A stretch of DNA of 22,304 bases from an uncultured Verrucomicrobiota bacterium. GTDB taxonomy: Bacteria > Verrucomicrobiota > Verrucomicrobiia > Limisphaerales > UBA9464. A program made the position numbers and the translations under genes. This document shows positions 8,403 to 16,318 of this stretch, piece after piece. Under the pieces are notes generated by a model. That model was not told the DNA's origin. It searched no databases and worked only from the letters and a program-made list of their open reading frames with translations. The stretch lies in NCBI GenBank assembly GCA_903930165.1, contig CAIYXO010000351.1:1-22304 (forward strand), read 5' to 3'. The number at the start of each line of letters is the position of its first letter. Position 1 is the stretch's first letter.

Positions 8403-8430
8403 GGTTCCCGATTCCCGAATCGAGGCTCCA
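8403..8430. repeat. Short heptad-phased repeat after the TauE/SafE-like gene
   Basis: Consecutive seven-base units GGTTCCC, GATTCCC, GAATCGA and GGCTCCA follow each other about 30 bases after the stop codon. The middle units match the units of the four-copy array at 19815-19842, which also lies just past the end of a gene. Function unknown. Confidence 0.45.
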
Positions 8431-8529
8431 GATGCGGCCGGCCCTGCCCTGGCGGACACGGCTACGGGAGCGACCCGTCATGGACGCGGCTCGGTTCATC
8501 CTCGGATCCGCGCTCGTTCCCCCCATCCC

Positions 8530-9039
8530 TCAGGATTCGGCCGTCCCGGATTGGGAACCCGTTCCGCCTCGCCCCTCGGCTTGGGAGAACTGAGGCCGGA
8601 AGACGTGCGGCCACTCCTGCCAGGTCCGACACAAACCCGATCGCACCGGATGGTGCAGGATCTGATCCGTCTTCTCCGACACCTGCTTCGGTTCCCTGAG
8701 GCGGTGGTCGAAGAATCCCGGCTGCCATGAGATCCCGAGACCTTCCGCCAGATGCTCCTTCCAGAGGATCATCGAGGTGGTGAGACCCGGCTTCCGTGGA
8801 AAGGAGAATATGCCCTGAAGGTGGTCGGGCATGATGAGGAGAAGGCGGCAGGACCACTTGCCGGTCCGGTGGAGGAACGCGGTCGAATCGAGGATCCTCG
8901 CCGAAACGTGGGGATCGCAGAGGCCGATCCCGTCGTGCACGACGGCGTTGACGGCGATGAAGTACCAGCTGCCCTCCGGGACCCAGCTCGGAGGGGTGTG
9001 GAGGTGATGCGGTCTGTGTGGGCCTTTGTGGAGATGCAT
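8530..9039 (-). CDS. REP-associated tyrosine transposase-like protein with altered catalytic residues
   Basis: A 169-residue protein of the IS200-like Y1/RAYT type. Recognisable family segments are SWYFIAVNA near residue 25, LLLIMPDHLQGIFSF (about 67-81), the conserved SMILWKEHLAEGLGISWQPGFFDHRL region after it, and HHPVRSGL near 129. The HUH motif, normally HxH, reads His73-Leu-Gln75 (CAG in place of a His codon). At residue 126 Gln stands where the family normally has the catalytic Tyr before the NPVRxGL motif. The frame is uninterrupted, so this may be a recently inactivated copy or a domesticated DNA-binding protein. It lies convergent to the cco genes and next to a 34-base inverted repeat at 9201-9316. 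The ATG at 9039 gives a full-length N-terminus. Confidence 0.75.
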   Translation of the reverse strand: MHLHKGPHRPHHLHTPPSWVPEGSWYFIAVNAVVHDGIGLCDPHVSARILDSTAFLHRTGKWSCRLLLIMPDHLQGIFSFPRKPGLTTSMILWKEHLAEGLGISWQPGFFDHRLREPKQVSEKTDQILHHPVRSGLCRTWQEWPHVFRPQFSQAEGRGGTGSQSGTAES

Positions 9040-9200
9040 CCGGCGATCTTCACCGGAGCCGGCCTACCCATCAGCGCGCCGCTGGCGCCCACTTCGTTGG
9101 TTTGTTGCCCGTCGTCGGAGGGGCGCCCCGTTCACCGGACTTTTCCGATCTGGTTTCCTGATCCGATGAAGGGGCGATCGGTGAGATCCGCCGGGGAGTT

Positions 9201-9316
9201 CATCCGCAGATGTCGCAGATGTCCGCAGATGAACCCTGGTTGGGCTCCTTCTGAATGTTCGGAGGGGCGGTTCCACAAGCCGGTTCATCTGTGTGGATCT
9301 GCGAAATCTGTGGATG
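9201..9316. repeat. 34-base imperfect inverted repeat built from CAGAT units
   Basis: Arm 9201-9234 is the reverse complement of arm 9283-9316 at 28 of 34 positions, with 48 bases between. The left arm is itself three near-copies of a 9-10 base unit with core CGCAGATGT. The right arm reads in the form ATCTGTGTGGATCTGCG. This resembles dispersed intergenic repeat text of Verrucomicrobiota and also REP/BIME-like elements associated with RAYT genes. Confidence 0.75.
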
Positions 9317-9399
9317 GGACTTCTGGCGCTTGGCCTCAAGAGGCGTCCTCGCATGAGGCGGGACCCGGATGGGTGGGCGGGCCTGCTCTGGGCGTGATG

Positions 9400-9428
9400 T
9401 TGGCCAAACGGGCATGCCCGAAAGCCAA
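9400..9428. repeat. Nested palindrome
   Basis: TTGGC (9400-9404) and GCCAA (9424-9428) flank the perfect 12-base palindrome CGGGCATGCCCG (9409-9420), with three or four A-rich bases between each arm. It is immediately next to the 9430-9462 hairpin. Confidence 0.5.
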
Positions 9429-9429
9429 G

Positions 9430-9462
9430 CAGCGGAAACCGGTGTTCATCCGGTTTCCGCTG
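9430..9462 (-). terminator. Hairpin downstream of the metalloprotease gene, probable terminator
   Basis: CAGCGGAAACCGG (9430-9442) and its perfect complement (9450-9462) form a 13-base-pair stem with a seven-base loop, about 80 bases past the metalloprotease stop. In the minus direction it is followed by CTTGGCTTTCGG, only a weak T-rich run, so a terminator role is likely but not certain. Confidence 0.55.
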
Positions 9463-9543
9463 AGTCGTGCAAACTGAATTCCTGAATCGCTCCCCGATGT
9501 CTCGTCCGTGGAGGGGTGGGCGTCGGGTTGCGGGTGGCCCGGC

Positions 9544-12210
9544 CTACTTCCCGGGTTTGGGAGGCAGAAGCTGCAGGACGTCCTGCTGACGCAGGTACCA
9601 CTCGCGCAGCGTGCGGGAGAGCATGGCTTCCTTGAACTCCTTGAAGTTCGCGATGTTCAGGGCGCCTTCCACGTCGTCCTTGAGCGCCTTGTTCAGGTCA
9701 CCCTTGGTGTCGATGGACCAGCCGCGGTAGGAACCGGTCTTGTCGTTCAGCATCCGGGCCGCGGCCAGCCGGGTCGGCGAATCGTAGCGGAACTCCACGA
9801 CCTCGACGAAGCCCTTGTCGACCTTGCCCTTGATGCGGCGCGACTCGTCCTTGGCGGTCAACACCAGCTTGGCGACGTCGGCGATGCGTTGCTCGAGCTT
9901 CGCGGTGATGTCTCCCTCCTCCAGCGTCTCGACGGCGGTGAGCGCGAGGTCGCGTGGGGCGTTTTCCAGCCGCTGGCAGACCTGCTTCACCAGCTCGGTC
10001 TCGAGTTCCGCGAAGTACTTCTCGCCGCGCTTCAGGATGATCTCCTTCTCCTCGGGTGTGAACGCGTACTTCTTCTCGTCGAGGCCGACGAAGTTGGTGT
10101 AGGCGGGCGTCTCCAGGAGCTTCTTCAACCGGGCCTGGAGCGCGGAGGCGGACACCTTCTCGGCGATGGTGACGCCCTTGGGCGCGTCCTTCAGCTCGAG
10201 CTTGAGGTCGAGCGGGAGGAAGGCGAAGAGGGCGCGGTCGACGCCGCCGAGGCGTTCGAACTGGTCGTTGAGGTCCTTCCAGTGGGCCTTGGCGCGGTCC
10301 TTCTCGTTGAGCTCGCCGATGAAGTCGAACTGGTTCTCGATGCGGATCGAACGGGCGCCGGCGCGGAACCAGCCGAGCATGTCGGCGAAAGAGGCCGCGA
10401 GGCGCCCGGCGGCGCGGTCGGGCGAGAGGTTCACCTCGGCCACCGGCACGGCGTCGCGGGAATCCCGCGGGGCCTTCGCGCCGATGAAGGTCTCGACGAG
10501 GCTGTTGGGAAGCAGGCGGATGTCCTCGGCGAGCTGGCCGTAGGCGCCGATGACGGGCTCGACCCCGAAGTCGAAGCGCTGGAGGTCGCCCCAGACCCCC
10601 ACCTGGTCGTCGGTGCCGAAGAGCATCTTCTTGTCACGCGGCTCGCTGCCGCCGAGGTAGCCCCACTGGATCGCCGCGCGGTCGTGGGGCAGGGGGGACT
10701 TCTGGGTGCGGATGATCCAGCCGGCCTGCACGGACGACTTGAACACCGGATACTCCATGATGGAGGAGGTGGCGTAGCGGTTGGTGTAGGAGTCGAGCAC
10801 GCCGTTGGTGACGTAGGACTGGAACCACTCGTCGAGCTCCTGGCGGTTGAGGGTGGCGGCGACGCTGCCGGCGAAGTTGTGGCGCAGTCCGAGGACGTGT
10901 CCGACCTCGTGCGCGACCACCTGGCGGACGTAGTCCTGGGAGGTGCGCATGGTGGCCTCGTCGGTGAGGCCTTCCTTGGAGAGGAGGTCCTCGAGTCCCT
11001 GGGCGTACTGCAGGGCGAACTCCGGCGCCTGGATCTGGCACAGGCCGTTGGCTGTCATCCACGGGAAGCCCTGGGCGGCCTCGCCCTGGGAACCGGGGAT
11101 GGTGGACGACTTCTTGTCACCGGCCATCTCGCGCATGGCGCGCAGGAGGGTGCGGGCGCGCGACTTGCCGCTGATGCCGAACACCGAGGTCATGAAGGCC
11201 TGCCCGTGCTGGGATTCGCCGCTGCGCGGGTCGAGCAGGATGTCGGCGTAGGCGAAGCCGGCGCTGTCCCACGGCACCCACTGGACGATGTTGTACCGGG
11301 GATCGGGGGCGGTGACGCCCTCGGGAGCCTTCTCGGCGCGCACCACGTTGGTTCCGAAGGCGCGGTTCCAGTAGAGGATGCCGTCCTTCACGGCCTCGAC
11401 GTATTCGGCGGGCGTGTTCGCGCTGAAGTGGAAGACGACCGGCTTCGAGATGTCGAAGCGGGCCATCTGCGGCGACGGCCGTCCGGTGGTCTCCTCGAGG
11501 CGCGCCTGGCTCTCGAAGAACTTCGAGTAGCGGAGGTCGGATGCCGGGGCCTCCTTGCCTTTGTAGGTGCCGGCGGAGTACGGGGTGAAGAAGTACCGGA
11601 CCTCGAACTGCTGCTCGAGGTTCGACTGCGACTCGCGGTCGCGGACCTGGACGCTCTGGCGGATGGTCAGCTGGTCCCCGTTCTTCTCGGCGAGGAACAC
11701 CCGCGACTGCGGGATCTCGAGCGACTCGTCGCGCGCGGACGAGTTGAAGTTCCGGCCGCCGATCCACATCTCGGTGTAGAGGCGCCGCATGCCCTTGTTG
11801 AAGTCGATGACCACCTTGTTGCCGTCCTGTTCGACGATCGGGAAGGTGGTGAGGAGGCGGCGGGCCGGGAGGTCCTTGGTCACCACGAGGCCGTCGGTGG
11901 CCTCGTAGAGGTCCACGCCGTCGTGGAAGAGCTCGAAGCGCACGACGCGGCCGGAAAGGCCGGTGGAGGTGGCGGCGACGGTCTGGGGGATCCGCGAGGC
12001 CGACATCAGGTGCTCCTTGCCGAGGGCGGAGCGGGGGATGACCAGGGTGTTGTTGGCCCCGATGGTGATCTCGAGGGCGGGCTTCTTGGCGGCCTGTGCC
12101 GCGACCGGAAGCGGCGCCGTGGCGAGCAGCAGTCCGAGGGCGGGGAGGAGGTGGAGGAATCCGGACCGCAGGGACCGGATCGGGGAGGCACTGGGAGGAG
12201 TCATGCGCAA
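9544..12210 (-). CDS. Secreted zinc-dependent metalloprotease (DUF5117/DUF4953 type)
   Basis: An 888-residue exported protein. An N-terminal signal peptide ends near AAQAAKK (hydrophobic core about residues 17-35). The metzincin-type motif HEVGHVLGLRH is at 434-444, giving zinc ligands His434, His438 and His444 with catalytic Glu435, and a Met-turn candidate SIMEYP with Met485 follows about 40 residues later. The surrounding sequence resembles the large zinc-dependent metalloproteases annotated with DUF5117 and DUF4953. Substrate unknown. TTG at 12210 has GGGAGGG seven bases upstream; ATG at 12204 is two codons further in and equally possible. The gene starts 83 bases after the response regulator on the same strand, so it may be co-transcribed with or controlled by the two-component pair. 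Confidence 0.88.
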   Translation of the reverse strand: MRMTPPSASPIRSLRSGFLHLLPALGLLLATAPLPVAAQAAKKPALEITIGANNTLVIPRSALGKEHLMSASRIPQTVAATSTGLSGRVVRFELFHDGVDLYEATDGLVVTKDLPARRLLTTFPIVEQDGNKVVIDFNKGMRRLYTEMWIGGRNFNSSARDESLEIPQSRVFLAEKNGDQLTIRQSVQVRDRESQSNLEQQFEVRYFFTPYSAGTYKGKEAPASDLRYSKFFESQARLEETTGRPSPQMARFDISKPVVFHFSANTPAEYVEAVKDGILYWNRAFGTNVVRAEKAPEGVTAPDPRYNIVQWVPWDSAGFAYADILLDPRSGESQHGQAFMTSVFGISGKSRARTLLRAMREMAGDKKSSTIPGSQGEAAQGFPWMTANGLCQIQAPEFALQYAQGLEDLLSKEGLTDEATMRTSQDYVRQVVAHEVGHVLGLRHNFAGSVAATLNRQELDEWFQSYVTNGVLDSYTNRYATSSIMEYPVFKSSVQAGWIIRTQKSPLPHDRAAIQWGYLGGSEPRDKKMLFGTDDQVGVWGDLQRFDFGVEPVIGAYGQLAEDIRLLPNSLVETFIGAKAPRDSRDAVPVAEVNLSPDRAAGRLAASFADMLGWFRAGARSIRIENQFDFIGELNEKDRAKAHWKDLNDQFERLGGVDRALFAFLPLDLKLELKDAPKGVTIAEKVSASALQARLKKLLETPAYTNFVGLDEKKYAFTPEEKEIILKRGEKYFAELETELVKQVCQRLENAPRDLALTAVETLEEGDITAKLEQRIADVAKLVLTAKDESRRIKGKVDKGFVEVVEFRYDSPTRLAAARMLNDKTGSYRGWSIDTKGDLNKALKDDVEGALNIANFKEFKEAMLSRTLREWYLRQQDVLQLLPPKPGK

Positions 12211-12260
12211 CCATCGCCCTCCCGTTTGGGACGGCGGGCGGACGACAATGGCATCGGGAT

Positions 12261-12284
12261 CCCGGACACGCCAGCGCTTCCGGG
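12261..12284 (-). terminator. Possible hairpin after the response regulator gene
   Basis: CCCGGA (12261-12266) pairs with TCCGGG (12279-12284), with the palindrome AGCGCT in the loop, ten bases past the response regulator stop. There is no T run, so it may only attenuate read-through into the metalloprotease gene. Confidence 0.3.
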
Positions 12285-12293
12285 CGAAGAGGT

Positions 12294-12920
12294 TCAGCGT
12301 TGGAGGAACTTCACCACGGCCTCGGTCCGGGAGGTGACGTGGAGCTTCTCGTAGATGCGACGCAGGTGGCTGTGCACGGTGTCCACGGCGAGTCCGAGCG
12401 CGGATGCGATCTCCTTGTAGCGGTATCCCTGGGAGAGGAGCTGGAGGACCTCCTCCTCACGTCCGCTCAACTCGACCTTCCGTGGGCGGGCGACGTTCGC
12501 CGGGAAGAACTTCTCCACCACCATCCGGGCGATCTGCGGCGACATCGGCGCCCCGCCGCGGTGGACCTCGGCGATGGCCTCGAGGATGCGGGCGGGCGGT
12601 GTCCGCTTGAGCAGGTAGCCGCTGGCCCCGGCGGAGAGGGAATTGAAGAGGTCCTCGCTGTCGTCGAAGACCGTCAGCATCACCACCTGGATCCCGGGAC
12701 GATCCGCCTTGAGCTGGCGGACGCATTCGATGCCCGAGCGGCCGGGGAGGTTGATGTCCATGAGGACGACCTCCGGACGGACTCCCGGAAGGCCCTCGAG
12801 GGCCGCCTCGGCGCTTTCGAAGGCGCCGCACAGCTCGTAGCCCGGAGTGCCCCGGACCAGCAGGGAGAGGCTCTGCCGGATGTCCGGATCGTCCTCGACG
12901 ATGGCGACGCGGATGTTCAT
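12294..12920 (-). CDS. NarL/LuxR-family DNA-binding response regulator
   Basis: A 208-residue cytoplasmic transcription regulator. The receiver domain (about 1-120) shows acidic residues Glu9, Asp10 and Asp11, phospho-acceptor Asp55 in VVLMDINLPG, the Thr of VVMLT, and the Lys of GYLLKR. A LuxR-type helix-turn-helix occupies about 150-208 (ELSGREEEVLQLL, then YKEIASALGLAVDTVHSHL). The ATG at 12920 is chosen because MNIRVAIVEDD begins the receiver; the longer frame upstream is not receiver-like. It lies 271 bases downstream of the sensor kinase on the same strand and is almost certainly its partner. Those 271 bases hold no gene I can support. Confidence 0.93.
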   Translation of the reverse strand: MNIRVAIVEDDPDIRQSLSLLVRGTPGYELCGAFESAEAALEGLPGVRPEVVLMDINLPGRSGIECVRQLKADRPGIQVVMLTVFDDSEDLFNSLSAGASGYLLKRTPPARILEAIAEVHRGGAPMSPQIARMVVEKFFPANVARPRKVELSGREEEVLQLLSQGYRYKEIASALGLAVDTVHSHLRRIYEKLHVTSRTEAVVKFLQR

Positions 12921-13191
12921 GTGATGCCACAAGGCTCCCGGCGGGGTGGGTCCCCGGCAATCGCCGAAACGGGTGAACGTCCATCGCCGGAATCCCCATG
13001 CGGAGCGATGCCTTTGGGCTTGGCACACAAAGCCGGAAAGCCGCAGGGGAGCGGGGAGGAAGCCGCCCGTTCACCGTGGCAGGACCGGACAGCCAATGGA
13101 GATCCCATGCTCCGGACCCATTCCGGCGCCGCGTTGGCGTCTTGGCGCACTTGCGTGAGGTCGGGTGTCGTCCCAATGGGAACGATCCGGC

Positions 13192-16100
13192 TCAGGCGAT
13201 GCCGATCGGAACCCGGATGACGACCTCGGTTCCGCCTCCCTCGCGCGGTCCGATGCGGAATCCGCCGCCGAGCTGCTCGACGCGGCGGGCCATGTTCCCG
13301 AGTCCGTTGCCGGGACGCCGTTCCGGTTCCGGCGGCAGGCCGCGGCCGTTGTCGGCGACGGTGATGGTGAACGTGCGCGGGCCGTGGACGAGGCGCAGCA
13401 GGACTTCGGTGGCCTCGGCGTGCTTCACGACGTTGTTGAGGGCCTCCTTCACCACGAGGAAGACCTGGTGCCGCGTCTCCGCGGCGACCGGGTGGGGAGG
13501 AACGGAGACCGGCAGGTCGAGGCGCAGGCGCATCGGGGTCTCCTCGAGGTACTCGGTGGCGTACTGGCAGAGGTAGCCGGCGAGGTTGGAGAGCGTGTCG
13601 TTGGAAGGCTTCACCGCCCAGACCATCTCGTTGAGGGCCCGGGCGGCCTCGCGGGACATCCGGGCGACGGACTGCAGGTGTTCCATCGCGGTCGGGGTGC
13701 CCTGGTGGCGGTCCGCCAGCTCGCTGAAGAAGGCGATCTTGGTGAGCCGGGCGCCGAGGTCGTCGTGCATGTCGCGGGAGATGCGCGCGCGTTCGCGTTC
13801 GACCGCCGCCTGCTTCTCCACCGCTGCGAGTCTCAGCGCGAACCGGCGGGTCGAGATCAGCCGCACGATCCAGGCGACGACGAGGATACCCCCGGCCGTC
13901 GCCGCCGCCGTGAAGGTGCGCGTCTCCCAGAAGTAGGAGTCCACCCGGAGCACGAGCGGATGACGGGCCTCGTGCCACACGCGATCGGGTCCCACGGCCT
14001 GCACGCGGAGCGTGTGGTTCCCGGGGCGGAGCCGTGGGTAGAAGGCCGAGCGTCTGCGGTCCGACTCCACCCACCCCGGGTCGACGCCCTCGAGCCGGTA
14101 GCGGAACCGCAGCTTCTCCGGCTGGCTGAGCTGGACGCCGGTGTAGCGGACCTGGATCTGGTCGGTTCCCGCCGGAACCTCGACCGGTCTGCCGGGCATG
14201 ACGACCACCGGGCGACGGTCCAGCTGGACCTCCTCGATGTGCACGATGGCCGGCTCCAGACGTGTCTCCACCTCCGAGGGCCGGAACGAGACGAGGCCGC
14301 GGAGTGTGGCGCAATGGATCCTGCCGTCCGCGTCGCGGATGATAGTCGGCTGCGCCGGACCATGGGACTCCCGTCCCGAAAGGCCGTCCTCAAGCCCGAA
14401 CCGGTCGGTGTCGAGGTGGCGTTGACGCCCGGCCACGCAATCCTCGAACGCATCCCGCCGCACCCGCAGGATGCCCTTCAAGGTGGCCAGCCAGAGGTTG
14501 CCGAGGTCGTCGGCGACCATGCCGCAGACGGCGTTGTCGGCGGGATCCTCGTTGAGCGGGAACCCGAGTATCCTGCCGTCGCGAATGCGGTTCAGCTGGT
14601 TGCCCTTGGTGCCGATCCAGACCGATCCGTCGGGGTCGGCGAGCAGGGAGTAGGCGCCGTACGGCAGCGTGTTGGTCCCATGATGCCATGCGCTCCAGTG
14701 GCCGTTGTCCAGCATGTTCAGGCCGGTGTAGCTGCCGCCCCAGATCCGGCCGCGGGTGACCTCCGTGAGACAGAGGAAACCCGATTCGACAAGGCCGTCG
14801 GCATGGCGGTGACTCGTCCACTCGGCACCCCTCCGCTGCAGTACCCGGTTGGCGGCACCGATCCAGAAGTCCCCGGCGCCGGACTCCAGGAAGCAGGCCG
14901 GCCATTCGACCTCCTTCGGGCCCAGGCCTGCGGGAGTCCAGCCCATCTCGTGGCGTCCGTCGGTCCTCCGCTGCACACCTGGCAGTTCCTGGCCGATCCA
15001 GAGCGTTCCCGATCGGTCCTCGTGCAGGGAGATCACCGTCGATCCGGGCTTCTGTTCCCGGACCCGGACGGTCTCGCGACCATCCCAGGACCAGACGAGG
15101 CCTTCCCGGCTTCCCAGCCACAGACCGCCCTCCCGACGGGCCGAGACCGTGGGGAGATGCTCGCTGGGGAATCCGTCCGCGGCTCCCCGGGTGGTGAAGG
15201 GGTTCGGGCTCAGCCGGATCAAGCCCCGGGAGTAGGTGCCGATCCACAGGTTGCCGTCGTTGTCCATCAGCATGGACGAGGCGTCGATGATGCGGTTTCC
15301 CTCGGGGTCGCGGACGGCCTCCGCCTTGCCGGTCTTGCCGTCCAGGACGAACGCCCGTCCGCCATACACCGTGACGCAGGCGTCGCCGTTCGGACATTCG
15401 GCCAGCATCGAGACCTGGTCGGTCACGCCGGTCTGCCGGAGGGTCAGGAGCGGGGCCTTTCCGTCGACGATGCGGCAGACGGCCTTGTCCAACATGAACC
15501 AGGAACCGGAGGACTTCCTCTGGGCCTGCCAACTGTTCCTGTGGTCCGGCAGCGCGGGAAGGTCGTCGACATCGACCCAGGCGCCGTTGCGGAGCTCGGA
15601 CCAGCGGCCGTCCCGGAAAACGGTGGGACCGGCACGGCCCGAGGCGAAGACCGGCCGGCCGCCGATCGTGGGTCCGGGTGCCGCGGGGCCGAATCCGCCG
15701 GGAAGGATCTCCTGGAGGCGTCCGCCATCGCGGACCACCCAGTCGCGTCCGCTGTCGTCCTCCATCCAGGCCGCGATGTTCACCAGGTCGAACCGGGGAA
15801 CGAAGGAACCGTCGTCCAGACGCTGGATCCACAGCCCGGTGCGGGCGAGGAAGAGGAGTCCGTTCCGGCGGGTCGGAAGGAAGGAGATGATGTCGCTGGT
15901 GGAGAAGTCGGGGACCCGCCGGACGTCGAAGACCTCGAAGCGCTGGCCGTCGAACCGCGCGAGGCCGTTGATCGTGCCCACCCACAGGTAGCCGTCCTCG
16001 GTCAGCGCGAGGCTGTTGACGTTGTTGTTCGGCAGGCCGTCGTCGACCGTCCACAGCTTCTGTCTCAATCCGACGGTGGTCTCCGCGGCGGCCGCGGCCA

Positions 16101-16197
16101 GGGCGAAGAGGAGGGAGAGCAACGTCCAGGCGCGGATCCGGTGATGGAGCGGGGACGGCATCGGGCGGTTTGGGGAGCGGTCTTGGGAACCTTCCAT
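13192..16197 (-). CDS. Beta-propeller sensor histidine kinase (Reg_prop, Y_Y_Y, HisKA_3)
   Basis: A 1001-residue membrane sensor kinase. A signal anchor (about residues 22-38) precedes a large periplasmic part made of two-component-regulator propeller repeats with the recurrent D-G-xLWxGT text (for example DGYLWVGT, DNDGNLWIGT, DPDGSVWIGT, DDLGNLWLAT). A Y_Y_Y domain spans about 655-745, with a membrane helix at about 762-781. The HisKA_3 box has His811 in RDMHDDLGARL, and the ATPase domain has N-box KEALNNVVKHA (Asn921/922) and G-box DNGRGLPP near 949. Unlike the Bacteroidetes hybrid forms, it has no fused receiver or HTH; those sit in the separate regulator downstream. The ATG at 16197 is chosen over 16257 and 16161 because GGAAGGA lies nine bases before it. 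Ligand unknown; a polysaccharide-derived signal is a guess from related systems. Confidence 0.92.
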   Translation of the reverse strand: MEGSQDRSPNRPMPSPLHHRIRAWTLLSLLFALAAAAAETTVGLRQKLWTVDDGLPNNNVNSLALTEDGYLWVGTINGLARFDGQRFEVFDVRRVPDFSTSDIISFLPTRRNGLLFLARTGLWIQRLDDGSFVPRFDLVNIAAWMEDDSGRDWVVRDGGRLQEILPGGFGPAAPGPTIGGRPVFASGRAGPTVFRDGRWSELRNGAWVDVDDLPALPDHRNSWQAQRKSSGSWFMLDKAVCRIVDGKAPLLTLRQTGVTDQVSMLAECPNGDACVTVYGGRAFVLDGKTGKAEAVRDPEGNRIIDASSMLMDNDGNLWIGTYSRGLIRLSPNPFTTRGAADGFPSEHLPTVSARREGGLWLGSREGLVWSWDGRETVRVREQKPGSTVISLHEDRSGTLWIGQELPGVQRRTDGRHEMGWTPAGLGPKEVEWPACFLESGAGDFWIGAANRVLQRRGAEWTSHRHADGLVESGFLCLTEVTRGRIWGGSYTGLNMLDNGHWSAWHHGTNTLPYGAYSLLADPDGSVWIGTKGNQLNRIRDGRILGFPLNEDPADNAVCGMVADDLGNLWLATLKGILRVRRDAFEDCVAGRQRHLDTDRFGLEDGLSGRESHGPAQPTIIRDADGRIHCATLRGLVSFRPSEVETRLEPAIVHIEEVQLDRRPVVVMPGRPVEVPAGTDQIQVRYTGVQLSQPEKLRFRYRLEGVDPGWVESDRRRSAFYPRLRPGNHTLRVQAVGPDRVWHEARHPLVLRVDSYFWETRTFTAAATAGGILVVAWIVRLISTRRFALRLAAVEKQAAVERERARISRDMHDDLGARLTKIAFFSELADRHQGTPTAMEHLQSVARMSREAARALNEMVWAVKPSNDTLSNLAGYLCQYATEYLEETPMRLRLDLPVSVPPHPVAAETRHQVFLVVKEALNNVVKHAEATEVLLRLVHGPRTFTITVADNGRGLPPEPERRPGNGLGNMARRVEQLGGGFRIGPREGGGTEVVIRVPIGIA

Positions 16198-16213
16198 GGA
16201 AGGAGTTCCTTCC
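16190..16213 (-). promoter_or_regulatory. Alternating palindromes over the kinase start codon
   Basis: The 14-base perfect palindrome CCTTCCATGGAAGG (16190-16203) contains the ATG, and GGAAGG (16198-16203) can also pair with CCTTCC (16208-16213). In the message, the ribosome site GGAAGG can pair with the segment just before the ATG, or that segment can pair with the one after it. A role in translation control is inferred. Confidence 0.4.
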
Positions 16214-16247
16214 GCAACGCGGGAAGGCGGAGGGGCCGGCAGATGAA

Positions 16248-16276
16248 CCCCCCGCACCTTTCGGGGATGCGGGGGG
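16248..16276 (-). terminator. Probable rho-independent terminator after the aldehyde dehydrogenase gene
   Basis: CCCCCCGCA (16248-16256) pairs perfectly with TGCGGGGGG (16268-16276), a nine-base-pair GC stem, 43 bases past the dehydrogenase stop. In the minus direction TTCATCT follows. It separates the dehydrogenase from the sensor kinase transcript. Confidence 0.65.
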
Positions 16277-16318
16277 TGGCTGGGGTCGGGACCGGGCCGG
16301 GGCGTGGTCCGCCTCGGT

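Larger units (their letters stand above)
9040..9543. other. Intergenic stretch rich in inverted repeats, no gene supported
   Basis: These 504 bases lie between the RAYT-like gene and the metalloprotease. Short minus-strand frames here are made of CAGAT-repeat text and have no recognisable protein features. The stretch holds a 34-base imperfect inverted repeat, a nested palindrome and a 13-base-pair hairpin, listed separately. Nothing else is seen in 9040-9200, which precedes the RAYT-like gene and could carry its promoter. Confidence 0.6.

Noticed and set aside
8373..8529. Terminator for the cco operon
   Set aside because: Only weak interrupted stems are visible and no T run; not strong enough to call.
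9200..9415. Short minus-strand frames with text such as PQISQIHTDE
   Set aside because: They are translations of the CAGAT repeat and are a common false gene in repeat-rich intergenic DNA.
9508..12354. A 948-codon plus-strand open frame
   Set aside because: It is antisense to the metalloprotease gene over its full length, has low-complexity Glu/Val/Leu/Gly-rich text and no motif; a GC-rich shadow frame.
12921..13028. N-terminal extension of the response regulator
   Set aside because: The 36 extra residues are not receiver-like; the receiver starts exactly at the ATG at 12920.
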